Of a stretch of 64,000 nt of DNA, positions 1 through 7,640 are shown one piece after another (within the stretch, counting starts at the first letter, position 1; each line of letters opens with the position of its first letter). Position numbers and translations under genes: made by a program. The notes beneath the pieces were generated by a model. The model was not told the DNA's origin. It worked only from the letters and a program-made list of their open reading frames with translations, and searched no databases. The stretch lies in assembly GCA_963795825.1 (NCBI GenBank), contig CAWCIW010000005.1:806001-870000 (forward strand), in the 5' to 3' direction. This DNA comes from BOG-908 sp963795825 (lineage in GTDB: Bacteria; Pseudomonadota; Alphaproteobacteria; Acetobacterales; Acetobacteraceae).

Positions 1-539
1 GGATACAGGATGATCAGCGCGGTCACCCCCAGCGCGCCGGCGCCGACGGAGGAGAGCGACACCAGCACGCCCAGCACCACCCCGCTGACCGTGGTCAGCA
101 GCGACGCGGTACCCTCCGACGGCTCGCCGAGCAGACGCGTCAGGCGGTCGATGATGTAGCCGCGAAACAGGATGGTGAGCGCGGTGAGCAGCAGCGCGAT
201 GCCGAGGCTGAAGGTGATGGCGCGCACCACCCGCGCATTCTCCGGCCCATAGTAATAAAGCAGGAATAGCGTCAGCACCGTGGCCGGCACCGATCCGGTG
301 GCGAGCCGGCGGACGATGCGCCAGTCCACCGTGGCGCTGGCGCTGTGCACCATGGTGCCCACGGTTTTCGTCGCCGCGGCGTAGAGCAGGTCGGTGCCGA
401 CCGCCTGGGTCGGGTGGATGCCGAACAGCAGCACCAGAAGCGGCGTCATCAGCGAGCCGCCGCCCACGCCCGTGAGGCCTACGACCAGGCCCACCATGAA
501 GCCGAGGAACGGGTAGGCCAGAGCAAGCGGTATCAACAT
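1..539 (-). CDS. TauE/SafE (TSUP) family membrane exporter, 3' end outside window
   Basis: Reading leftward from ATG at 539, the frame is open to the window edge for about 179 codons, so only the N-terminal part of a roughly 250-residue protein is present. The product is very hydrophobic. It opens with a membrane segment and the Gly-rich stretch GLTGVGGGSLMTPLL (about residues 22-36), followed by FGIHPTQAVGTDLLYAA, which is the characteristic repeat half of the TSUP/TauE-SafE family. These proteins export small sulfur-containing or organic anions across the inner membrane; the substrate cannot be read from sequence. It is divergent from the glycosyltransferase operon at 710. Confidence 0.85.
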   Translation of the reverse strand, partial: MLIPLALAYPFLGFMVGLVVGLTGVGGGSLMTPLLVLLFGIHPTQAVGTDLLYAAATKTVGTMVHSASATVDWRIVRRLATGSVPATVLTLFLLYYYGPENARVVRAITFSLGIALLLTALTILFRGYIIDRLTRLLGEPSEGTASLLTTVSGVVLGVLVSLSSVGAGALGVTALIILY

Positions 540-630
540 CGTACGACGTCCCCCCAGAACAACGGCCGCGACCCACGTTAGCGTGAGTCAATTCGGTTTC
601 GTATAGCAAAGTTGAACAGTGGTTAACAAA

Positions 631-658
631 ATTATACACCGAACCGTAGTGTTGTCTG
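631..658 (-). promoter_or_regulatory. possible sigma70-type promoter for the TSUP gene
   Basis: On the minus strand a perfect TATAAT lies at 636-631, preceded 16 nt upstream by CAGACA (658-653), which matches four of the six -35 bases. It would start transcription about 85 nt before the ATG at 539. The surrounding 560-650 stretch is AT-rich compared with the rest of the window. This is pattern matching only. Confidence 0.35.
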
Positions 659-709
659 GGCAGAGGCAACGGACCTGAGCCGCTTGCCTAAACGCCCGGT
701 TGCCCCCCA

Positions 710-1876
710 ATGGCTGCCATCATGCCGAACGCCGCCCCTCCCTGCATCCTCCAGGTGCTGCCCGCGCTGGATACCGGCGGGGTGGAGCGCGGCACCGTGG
801 AGATGGTCCAGGCGATCGCCCGGGCCGGCGGCACCGCGCTGGTGGCCAGCGCCGGCGGCCGGCTGGTGGCCCAGGTGGAGCGCGCCGGCGGCCGGCATGT
901 CACGCTGTCGCTGATGACCAAGGACCCGGTGAACATCCTGCTCAATGCCGGCCGGCTGGCGCGCCTGATCCGGGCGGAGCGCGTGGACGTGGTGCATGCC
1001 CGCTCGCGGGCGCCGGCCTGGTCGGCCTGGCTGGCGACGCGCCGCACCAAGGCGGCGTTCGTCACCACCTGGCACGGCGTGTACGGCGAGAACCTGCCGG
1101 GCAAGCACGCCTATAACAGCGTGATGGCGCGTGGCGAGCGGGTGATCGCGATCAGCCGCTTCGTGGGCGCCCGGGTCGCGTCCGGCTACGGCGTGGGCGC
1201 CGACCGGCTGCGGGTGATCCCGCGTGGCGTCGATACCGCCTTGTTCGATCCGGCGCACGTGGTCGGCGACAGGGTGCACCGGCTGGCCCAGGCCTGGCGG
1301 GTGCCTACGGGCGCGCGCGTGGTGATGCTGCCGGCGCGGCTGACGCGGTGGAAAGGTGCCGAGGCGCTGCTCGATTCGGTGGCCGGGCTGGGACGCGACG
1401 ATGTTTATTGCGTGCTGGTCGGCAGCGACCAGGGCCGCGCCGCCTATGCCAGGTCTCTGGCGCAACGCGCCGAACGGCTCGGGCTCTCGGCGCGGCTGCG
1501 CCTGGCCGGGCATTGCGACGACATGCCGGCCGCACTGATGCTGGCCGATGTGGTCGTCTGCGCGAGCCTCAAGCCGGAGCCGTTCGGCAGGAGCGTGATC
1601 GAGGCGCAGGCGATGGGCCGCCCGCTGGTGGCGTTCGACCATGGCGGCGCGGCCGAAACCGTCCGCCACCGCGAGACCGGGTTCCTGGTGCCGCCGGGCG
1701 ATGTGCCAGCGCTACGCGCGGCGATCGCCGCGGTGCTGGACCTGACGCCGGACGACCGCGCCGCACTCGGCTGGCGGGCCCGTGCCGCGGTGCTGGACGG
1801 CTACACCATTGCGGCGATGCAGGAGGCCACGCTCGCCGTCTATCGCGAGGTGCTCGCGGGGCGCGCGGCGCGGTGA
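710..1876 (+). CDS. GT4-family glycosyltransferase
   Basis: A 388-residue GT-B glycosyltransferase. The N-terminal domain has QVLPALDTGGVERGT (about 14-28), the usual donor-side Gly-rich loop of WaaG/PimA-like enzymes. The C-terminal Rossmann domain has the GT4 motif around KPEPFGRSVIEAQAMGRPLVA (about 287-307), with the conserved E-x7-E spacing that binds the nucleotide-sugar. It probably adds a sugar to LPS core or a similar envelope glycan in the cytoplasm. ATG at 722 is an alternative start. It overlaps the next gene through GTGA, so the two are translationally coupled. The acceptor and sugar are unknown. Confidence 0.88.
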   Translation: MAAIMPNAAPPCILQVLPALDTGGVERGTVEMVQAIARAGGTALVASAGGRLVAQVERAGGRHVTLSLMTKDPVNILLNAGRLARLIRAERVDVVHARSRAPAWSAWLATRRTKAAFVTTWHGVYGENLPGKHAYNSVMARGERVIAISRFVGARVASGYGVGADRLRVIPRGVDTALFDPAHVVGDRVHRLAQAWRVPTGARVVMLPARLTRWKGAEALLDSVAGLGRDDVYCVLVGSDQGRAAYARSLAQRAERLGLSARLRLAGHCDDMPAALMLADVVVCASLKPEPFGRSVIEAQAMGRPLVAFDHGGAAETVRHRETGFLVPPGDVPALRAAIAAVLDLTPDDRAALGWRARAAVLDGYTIAAMQEATLAVYREVLAGRAAR

Positions 1877-2799
1877 GCCGGCGCATCCTGGTCATACGCC
1901 TCGGCGCGCTGGGCGATTTCGTGCTGTCGTTCCCGGCCTTTGTCGCCCTGCGCGCGCACCACGCGGACGACCACATCACCCTGCTGACCACCGCGCCGTT
2001 CACCGGTCTGGCGCAGGACTCGCCCTGGTTCGACGCAATACGGGTGGACCGCCGGCCACGCTGGACCGACCTCTCCGGCCTGCTGCATTTGCGCCGGCAG
2101 TTGCGCGGCTTCGACTTCACCTACGATCTGCAGACCTCCGGCCGCACGTCACGCTATTTCTGGCTGGCCGGGCGCCCGCCCTGGTCAGGCGTGGCGCGCT
2201 TCTGCTCGCATCCGGACGCCGATCCCGGCCGCGACGGGCTGCACACCCTGGCGCGCCAGCGCGGCCAGTTGGCCTCCGCCGGGGTGGCGCCCGGCCCGGC
2301 CTGGCGGCCCGAGGCGGCGGCCTGGTTGTGGAACGACGGCCCGGTGATCGCACCGCCTTATGCGCTGCTGGTGCCGGGAACCTCGGTGGCGCATTGGGGC
2401 GCCAAGAAATGGCCGGCGGAGCGCTTCGCAGCGCTCGCCTGCGCGCTGGCCGCGCACGGCATCCACCCCGTGGTGGCGGGCACCGCGGCGGAGTCGCAGG
2501 ACGCGGCGATCATCCTGGCCGCCTGCCCCTCCGCCACGGACCTGACCGGGCGCACCAGCCTGCAGGCGCTGGCCGGGCTGGCGCACCGGGCGATTGTGGC
2601 GATCGGCGGCGATACGGGACCGATCCATTTGGCGGCGATGATGGGCTGCGCGGTGGTGGCTTTGTTCTCGCGGTTCAGCGATCCGGCTCTGGCGGCGCCG
2701 GTGGGCGATGTGCGGCTTATACGGGCGGAGCGGCTGGCGCTTCTGGGGGTGGATGAGGTGGCGCGTGTTGCTTTGGAGGTGGTGGGGCGCGGCAGGTAG
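1873..2799 (+). CDS. GT9-family (heptosyltransferase-like) glycosyltransferase
   Basis: A 308-residue protein of the ADP-heptose:LPS heptosyltransferase family. The first residues RILVIRLGALGDFVLSFPA are the GT9 N-terminal signature. The donor-binding C-terminal half has VPGTSVAHWGAKKWP (about 176-190) and AIGGDTGPIHLAAMMG (about 243-258), matching the family GDTGPxHLA motif. The start is GTG at 1873, chosen because it overlaps the TGA of the upstream GT4 gene and begins exactly at the conserved signature. With the GT4 gene it forms a two-gene operon for LPS-core-type glycan assembly. Confidence 0.9.
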   Translation: MSRRILVIRLGALGDFVLSFPAFVALRAHHADDHITLLTTAPFTGLAQDSPWFDAIRVDRRPRWTDLSGLLHLRRQLRGFDFTYDLQTSGRTSRYFWLAGRPPWSGVARFCSHPDADPGRDGLHTLARQRGQLASAGVAPGPAWRPEAAAWLWNDGPVIAPPYALLVPGTSVAHWGAKKWPAERFAALACALAAHGIHPVVAGTAAESQDAAIILAACPSATDLTGRTSLQALAGLAHRAIVAIGGDTGPIHLAAMMGCAVVALFSRFSDPALAAPVGDVRLIRAERLALLGVDEVARVALEVVGRGR

Positions 2800-2811
2800 G
2801 GAGGAAGGAGA

Positions 2812-2980
2812 AAGCAGTCCTTTTTCGAGAAAAAGGACCAAAAAGCTTTTGCTCTGACGCCTGCATTGAGGCTCCTACTCTGTCTGCGGGCGCTTCGACT
2901 TGCAGGCTGAGCGCAGGCTTGCGTGCAGGCGGGGAGATACAAGCTTTTTGGTCCTTTTTCTCGAAAAAGGACTGCTTTCT
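2812..2980. repeat. hairpin repeat locus 1 (paired, REPIN-like)
   Basis: Type locus of the family. A half-element reads, from its outer edge: AAGCAGTCC or AAGGCCTTC, then a stem-loop such as CTTTTTCGAGAAAAAG closed by GTCC/GGAC or CTTC/GAAG, then CAAAAAGCTTTTGCTC. Here half a (2812-2853, forward) and half b (2941-2980, reverse) are both loop type A (CGAG) with the GTCC/GGAC stem. The spacer carries CGCCTGCA and TGCAGGCG arms. It lies between the convergent GT9 gene (stop 2799) and permease (stop 3000). Confidence 0.9.
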
Positions 2981-2999
2981 TCCTTAGCCTAAGCCGCCG

Positions 3000-4163
3000 C
3001 TAGCCGTGGTGATGCGCGCAATGGCTCGCTCTGGCAGGCGCCCGCCGCGCCAGCACCGCGAGTGCCGCCGCGCCGCCGGCCGCGGCGACGTTCAGCCAGA
3101 ACGTGTGGTCGAACGCAAAATGCGTCAGCTCGGCTTGCACGTTCGGACGGGCGAGCGGCAGCCAGCCGAGCGTGCGGAATACGACGTCAACGATGATCGC
3201 GGCGCCCACCATCGTCGCGTAGAACACCGCGGCGATGTAGGCGGCCATGCGCCAGCCATAGTAGCGGCGATAGACGTCGAGCAGCGGCAGCACGATCAGG
3301 TCCGCGTAAAGAAAGGCGAGCACGCCACCGAAGCTCACGCCGGCGCCCCACAGCACCGCGGCCATCGGCACGTTGCCGATCGAGCACACGAAGGAGAGCA
3401 CGGCGATCAGCGGGCCGAGCAGCGCGTTCGCCGGCACGGTGATCCATGCGGAATGGCCCTGCACGAACACCACCTGCCAGGCGCCGCGCGGCACAAACGC
3501 CGCCAGCGCGCCGGCGATCAGGAAGCCGAGCACCAGGTCCTTCCACAGCATCGACACATCCATGACGAAGCTTTGCGCCACCACGGTCCAGGTCTGCCGC
3601 AGCGCGAGCTTCTGCCAGACGCTGCCGGGCTGTTCCGCGGCTGCGTCGGCATGGCCGATGCCGGCCGCCGCGCGCCGCCGCGCCTCTTCCACGAGCCGCG
3701 CCGGATAGGTGAGGCGCACGATCAGGCTGAGCAGCACCACAAGCACCACGCCGCCCACCCATTCGCCGGCCATGAACTGCCAGCCGAGCAGCAGATAGAG
3801 CACCAGGCCGAGTTCGGCCACGAGGTTGGTCGACGCGAACACGAAGGCGAGCGCGGGCACCAAAGCGGCGCCGCGGGCGAACAGCGTGCGGCTGACGGCG
3901 GCGGACGCGTAGGAGCAGCTCGAGCTGGCCGCGCCGGCCGCCGTGGCCAGTGCGATCTGGCGCGCGCCGCCTTGGCCGAGCGCGCGCTGCATGGCCTGTT
4001 GCGATACCACCGCCTGGAGAATGGCGGAGATGAGGAAGCCCAGGACCAGGCTCCAGGCGACCTGCCAGGCCATGCCGGCGGCGATCAGGAAGGCTTGCGT
4101 CAGGTGGTGCATGGTCGAGACAACGTAAAACCGGAGCAGTTCTTTTTTAAGAAGAACATCCAT
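3000..4163 (-). CDS. ArsP/DUF318-type membrane permease
   Basis: A 387-residue polytopic membrane protein with about ten hydrophobic segments in two homologous halves. The motif ASSSCSYASAAVSRTLF (about 78-94) and the repeat-half counterpart VCSIGNVPMAAVLW (about 263-276) mark the pfam03773 permease family. Its best-known members (ArsP) export organoarsenicals; others are uncharacterised. An in-frame ATG at 4112 (MHHLTQAFL) is a good alternative start, because residues 1-17 run through a small AT-rich hairpin (4140-4163) and neither start has a clear ribosome binding site. The C-terminus is His-rich (CAHHHG). No ars genes are nearby, so the substrate is open. Confidence 0.75.
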   Translation of the reverse strand: MDVLLKKELLRFYVVSTMHHLTQAFLIAAGMAWQVAWSLVLGFLISAILQAVVSQQAMQRALGQGGARQIALATAAGAASSSCSYASAAVSRTLFARGAALVPALAFVFASTNLVAELGLVLYLLLGWQFMAGEWVGGVVLVVLLSLIVRLTYPARLVEEARRRAAAGIGHADAAAEQPGSVWQKLALRQTWTVVAQSFVMDVSMLWKDLVLGFLIAGALAAFVPRGAWQVVFVQGHSAWITVPANALLGPLIAVLSFVCSIGNVPMAAVLWGAGVSFGGVLAFLYADLIVLPLLDVYRRYYGWRMAAYIAAVFYATMVGAAIIVDVVFRTLGWLPLARPNVQAELTHFAFDHTFWLNVAAAGGAAALAVLARRAPARASHCAHHHG

Positions 4164-4248
4164 TAAACTTTTGGAACCGCTCGCGAGGCGCCGTCCTCCT
4201 GAACCCAGCCGTCACCTCCATCCAGCCTGAGCGCGACAGCACATAGAA

Positions 4249-4294
4249 AAAGTTTTTTGCTTCTTTTTTTCAAAAAAGAAGGCCTTGCTTGCTT
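4249..4294 (-). repeat. hairpin repeat locus 2 (single half)
   Basis: A single reverse-oriented half, loop type B (TTGA) with CTTC/GAAG stem and AAAAAACTTTT tail. It lies between divergent genes (permease at 4163, YgfZ-like at 4351), so it precedes both and cannot terminate either. Confidence 0.85.
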
Positions 4295-4350
4295 CGCGCC
4301 TAAGACCAGCAGGGCTTTGTTCCGACCAGCCGGCGGCCTATCTGAGATGC

Positions 4351-5152
4351 ATGCCCCTCGCTCATCTAGCCGCCCGCGCCGTGCTCCGCATATCGGGCGC
4401 CGACCGCGTGACGTTCCTGAACGGCCTGGTCTCCAACGACGTGGCAGAGGCCGCACCCGGCCGCGCCATCTGGGCCGCGCTGCTGACCGCGCAGGGCAAA
4501 TGGGTGGCCGATTTCTTCATCTTCGCCGATGGCGAGACCCTGCTGGTGGATTGCGAGGCGGCACAGGCTGCAATGCTCGCGCAGCGCCTGAGCCGCTACA
4601 GGCTGCGCGCCGACGTGGCGATCGCGCCCACCGATTTGCAGGTATATGCCGCCTGGGATGTGCGCGCCGCCCGGCGGCCTGGCCGCGCCCGACCCGCGGC
4701 TGGCGGCGGCCGGCTGGCGCGTGCTCGCCGCTGGATTGCCGGCCACCGGAACCGATGCGGATTGGGACAGGCACCGGCTGGCGCTCGGGCTGCCGGATGG
4801 CTCGCGTGACATGGAGGCCGAGAAGACCGTGCTGCTCGAGGCCGGGTTCGACGAGTTGCACGGCATTTCCTGGACCAAGGGCTGCTACATGGGCCAGGAG
4901 CTGACGGCGCGGACGCGCTATCGCGGGCTGGTCAAGCGGCGGCTGCTGCCGGTGTCGGCCGATGGCCCTCTGCCCGCGCCGGGCACGCCGGTGATGAGCC
5001 AGGAGCGCGAGGTGGGCCTGATGCGCTCCGGCGACGGCGGCGCCGGGCTGGCAGTGTTGCGGTTGGACGCGCTGCAGGAGGTTCTGACGGCGGGCGGCCA
5101 GGTAATACGGCCGCGCGTGCCGGACTGGGCCGTGCTGCCGGAGCGCGGCTGA
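4351..5152 (+). CDS. ygfZ: YgfZ/GcvT-like folate-binding protein (frameshifted)
   Basis: The two reading frames together give a tetrahydrofolate-binding YgfZ/IBA57 protein of about 265 residues, which helps iron-sulfur cluster assembly or repair. The N-terminal part has FLNGLVSNDV and AQGKWVADFFIF. The second frame has the diagnostic KGCYMGQELTARTRYRG, close to the family K-G-C-Y-x-G-Q-E signature with its conserved Cys. Reading shifts from frame 1 to frame 2 near 4665, which needs one surplus base in the GC-rich run at 4661-4672. I regard this as one gene with a probable sequence error. ATG at 4351 is the start nearest the conserved N-terminus. Confidence 0.8.
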
Positions 5153-5198
5153 GCCCGGGCCCCTCCTTTTCGCGCGCCGTCGTTCCCATATCGCCTCC

Positions 5199-6161
5199 AT
5201 GAAAACAGGTTTCCCGTTGCGCCGATGCGCCCCTCTCCTGCTGGCCGTGCTGATGACGCTGGCGCCGGCCTTTGCCGATGCGCGCCCCGGCCAGGGTTCG
5301 TCGTTCGGCAGCCGCGGCAGCCGGACGTATTCGGCGGCGCCGGGAACCAGCACGGCCCCGTATGGCGGCGCGCCGATGCAGCGCAGCTACACGCCGAACA
5401 CCGGGTCCAGCTACGGCTCCGCCGCCAGCAACCCCGGCTATGGCGGCGGCTACGGGATGCGGCCGCGCTCGGCCTTCACCAGCGGGCTGCTGGGCGGGCT
5501 GTTGGGCGCGGGTATCGGCGGCATGCTGTTTGGCGGCGGCTTCTTCGGCGGCATGCATGGCGGCGGCGGCCTGCTCGGCCTGCTGCTGCAACTATTCCTG
5601 CTCTATCTGCTCGGCAGCTGGATCTACCGGCGGTTCCTCGCCGGCAACGTGGCGATGGCCGGCGGCGGCATGTTCGGCCGTATGGGCCAGGGCTTGGGCC
5701 AGCAGCAGGGCGCCCGTCCGGCCGGCGTATTCGGCGGTGGCGGCCGGGCGACCCGGCCGGTGACCCTGGTGCCCGCCGACTACCAGGCGTTCGACCAGGT
5801 GCTGCACGCCATACAGGCTGCCTGGTCCAAGCATGACCTGGCCGCGATGGGCACGCTGACGACGCCGGAAATGACCAGCTTTTTCGCCGAGCAGATGGCC
5901 GAGCAGACCAGCCGCGGCGTGCGCAATTACGTGGCCAACGTGCAGCTCCTCCAGGGCGACCTGTCCGAAGCGTGGTCCGAAGGTTCGCGCGAATATGCGA
6001 CGGTGGCGATGCGCTTCTCGATGCTGGACGTGACAAAGGACGGCGCCGGCCGGGTGGTCGATGGCAGCCTGACAGAGCGCGTGACGGTGACGGAAGTCTG
6101 GACATTCCTGAGAACACCGGGCGGGCGTTGGGTGCTCTCGGCGATACAACAGGCCCGGTAG
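5199..6161 (+). CDS. Tim44-like domain protein with Gly-rich membrane segment
   Basis: 320 residues. A signal-like hydrophobic N-terminus (residues 8-27) is followed by a low-complexity Gly/Ser/Tyr region, then Gly-rich hydrophobic segments (about 89-145, including LLQLFLLYLLGSWIYRRF). The C-terminal globular domain (about 190-320) resembles the Tim44/MBA1-type fold: FDQVLHAIQAAWSKHDL, TPEMTSFFAEQM and EVWTFLRTPGGRWVLSAIQQ. Bacterial relatives are membrane-associated proteins of unknown role. No partner gene is adjacent; a GabT-like gene follows in the same direction. Confidence 0.8.
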   Translation: MKTGFPLRRCAPLLLAVLMTLAPAFADARPGQGSSFGSRGSRTYSAAPGTSTAPYGGAPMQRSYTPNTGSSYGSAASNPGYGGGYGMRPRSAFTSGLLGGLLGAGIGGMLFGGGFFGGMHGGGGLLGLLLQLFLLYLLGSWIYRRFLAGNVAMAGGGMFGRMGQGLGQQQGARPAGVFGGGGRATRPVTLVPADYQAFDQVLHAIQAAWSKHDLAAMGTLTTPEMTSFFAEQMAEQTSRGVRNYVANVQLLQGDLSEAWSEGSREYATVAMRFSMLDVTKDGAGRVVDGSLTERVTVTEVWTFLRTPGGRWVLSAIQQAR

Positions 6162-6238
6162 GACATAGCGCCTACCTCGTAAAAGCTTTCCGGTTCTGCC
6201 CTCTGTACGGAACCGCTTATTTTCTTCTGGGGATACGC

Positions 6239-7513
6239 GTGAGCAACATCGAATTACTGACCAGGCGCAACGCCGCCATTCCGCGCGCTCTGAGCCACGC
6301 CACTCCCCTCTACGCGCATCACGCGAAGAATGCCGAGATCTGGGATGTGGAAGGCCGGCGCTACGTGGATTTCGCCGGCGGCATCGCGGTGCTCAACACC
6401 GGGCATTGCCATCCGCGCGTGATCGCGGCGGCCACCGAGCAGATGAACCGGTTCACCCATACCTGCGTGCAGGTGTTGGCCTACGAGCCCTATGTGGCGC
6501 TGGCCGAGCGGCTGAATGCCCTGGCGCCGTTCGCCGGGCCGGCGCGCACGATCTTCTTCACCACCGGTGCCGAGGCGGTGGAGAACGCCGTGAAGATCGC
6601 GCGCGTGGCGACCGGCCGCAGCGGGATCATCGCCTTCTCCGGCAGCTTTCACGGCCGCACAATCCTGACCAGCGCTATGACGGGCAAGACGCTACCTTAC
6701 AAGCGCGGCTTTGGACCGTTCCCGCCCGAGATCTACCACGTGCCGTTCCCGATCGCGCATCACGGCACGACAGTTGCGGACTCGCTGAAGGCGCTGGAAT
6801 TCCTGTTCCGCGCGGATATCGAGCCCACGCGGGTGGCCGCGATCATCATCGAGCCGGTGCAGGGCGAAGGCGGGTTCTACGAGGCGCCGGCGGAGTTGCT
6901 GGTGGCGTTGCGCAAGATCTGCGACCAGCACGGCATATTGCTGATCGCCGACGAAGTGCAGAGCGGGTTTGCGCGCACCGGAAAGATGTTCGGCATCGAG
7001 CATTCCGGCGTGCAGCCCGATCTGGTGACGATCGCGAAATCGCTGGCCGGCGGATTTCCGCTCTCCGGCGTGATCGGGCGCGAGGCGGTGATGCAGGCGG
7101 CCGAGCCTGGCGGGCTGGGCGGCACCTATGCGGGCAATCCGATCGCGTGTGCGGCGGCATTGGCGGTGCTCGACGTGATACGCGACGAGGGATTGCTGGC
7201 GCGGGCCGATGTGATCGGTGCGCGTATAAAGGCGCGTGTCGGCGAGATCGCGCGGCGCAACGACACGCGGCCGGTGGGCGCGATACGCGGACCGGGCGCG
7301 ATGGTCGGCTTCGAGATCTTCAAGGAGCGCGGCGGGATGGAGCCCGATGCGGAGGCCACGAAGCGGGTGACGGCAAGGGCGCTGGAGCACGGGCTGGTGC
7401 TGCTGTCGTGCGGGGTGTTCGGCAACGTTATCCGCGTGCTGGTGCCGCTGACGGTGGAAGACGACGTGCTGGAGGAAGGGCTTGGGATGCTTGAGCAGGC
7501 TTTGGTGCAGTAG
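6239..7513 (+). CDS. gabT: class-III omega-aminotransferase, 4-aminobutyrate transaminase-like
   Basis: A 424-residue PLP enzyme of the GabT family, transferring an omega-amino group (GABA or 5-aminovalerate) to 2-oxoglutarate. Visible features are the family opening NAAIPRALSHATPLYA, the phosphate-site segment FFTTGAEAVENAVKIAR, SFHGRT, the cofactor Asp in LLIADEVQSGFARTGKMF, and the PLP lysine in TIAKSLAGGFPLSGVIG. The start is GTG at 6239, preceded by GGGG at a usual ribosome-binding distance; upstream in-frame codons run back into the Tim44-like gene and were not used. A hairpin repeat begins directly after its TAG. Confidence 0.88.
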   Translation: MSNIELLTRRNAAIPRALSHATPLYAHHAKNAEIWDVEGRRYVDFAGGIAVLNTGHCHPRVIAAATEQMNRFTHTCVQVLAYEPYVALAERLNALAPFAGPARTIFFTTGAEAVENAVKIARVATGRSGIIAFSGSFHGRTILTSAMTGKTLPYKRGFGPFPPEIYHVPFPIAHHGTTVADSLKALEFLFRADIEPTRVAAIIIEPVQGEGGFYEAPAELLVALRKICDQHGILLIADEVQSGFARTGKMFGIEHSGVQPDLVTIAKSLAGGFPLSGVIGREAVMQAAEPGGLGGTYAGNPIACAAALAVLDVIRDEGLLARADVIGARIKARVGEIARRNDTRPVGAIRGPGAMVGFEIFKERGGMEPDAEATKRVTARALEHGLVLLSCGVFGNVIRVLVPLTVEDDVLEEGLGMLEQALVQ

Positions 7514-7636
7514 AAGGCCTTCTTTTCTGAAGAAAAGAAGCAAAAGACTTTTGGTCCCTGTCGGGGAGTGTTGAAACGCACGCCTACAGGGAGCAAAAGC
7601 TTTTTGCTTATTTTTCTCGAAAAAGAAGGCCTTCCC
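7514..7636. repeat. hairpin repeat locus 3 (paired, short spacer)
   Basis: Half a (forward) is loop type C (CTGAAG with tail AAAAGACTTTT). Half b (reverse) is type A (CGAG with AAAAAGCTTTT). The spacer is about 40 nt, with CCCTGTCGGGG and CCTACAGGG arms. It sits between convergent gabT (TAG at 7511-7513, no gap) and putA (stop 7641). Confidence 0.9.
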
Positions 7637-7640
7637 TTCC

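Noticed and set aside
612..637. TTGAAC...TTATAC as a plus-strand promoter for the GT4 gene.
   Set aside because: Spacing is only 14-15 nt; the minus-strand TATAAT reading of the same stretch is better.
632..1669. Long minus-strand open frame opposite the GT4 gene, and similar His/Arg-rich frames opposite most genes.
   Set aside because: Composition is typical of antisense frames in GC-rich DNA, with no domain match and no ribosome binding site.
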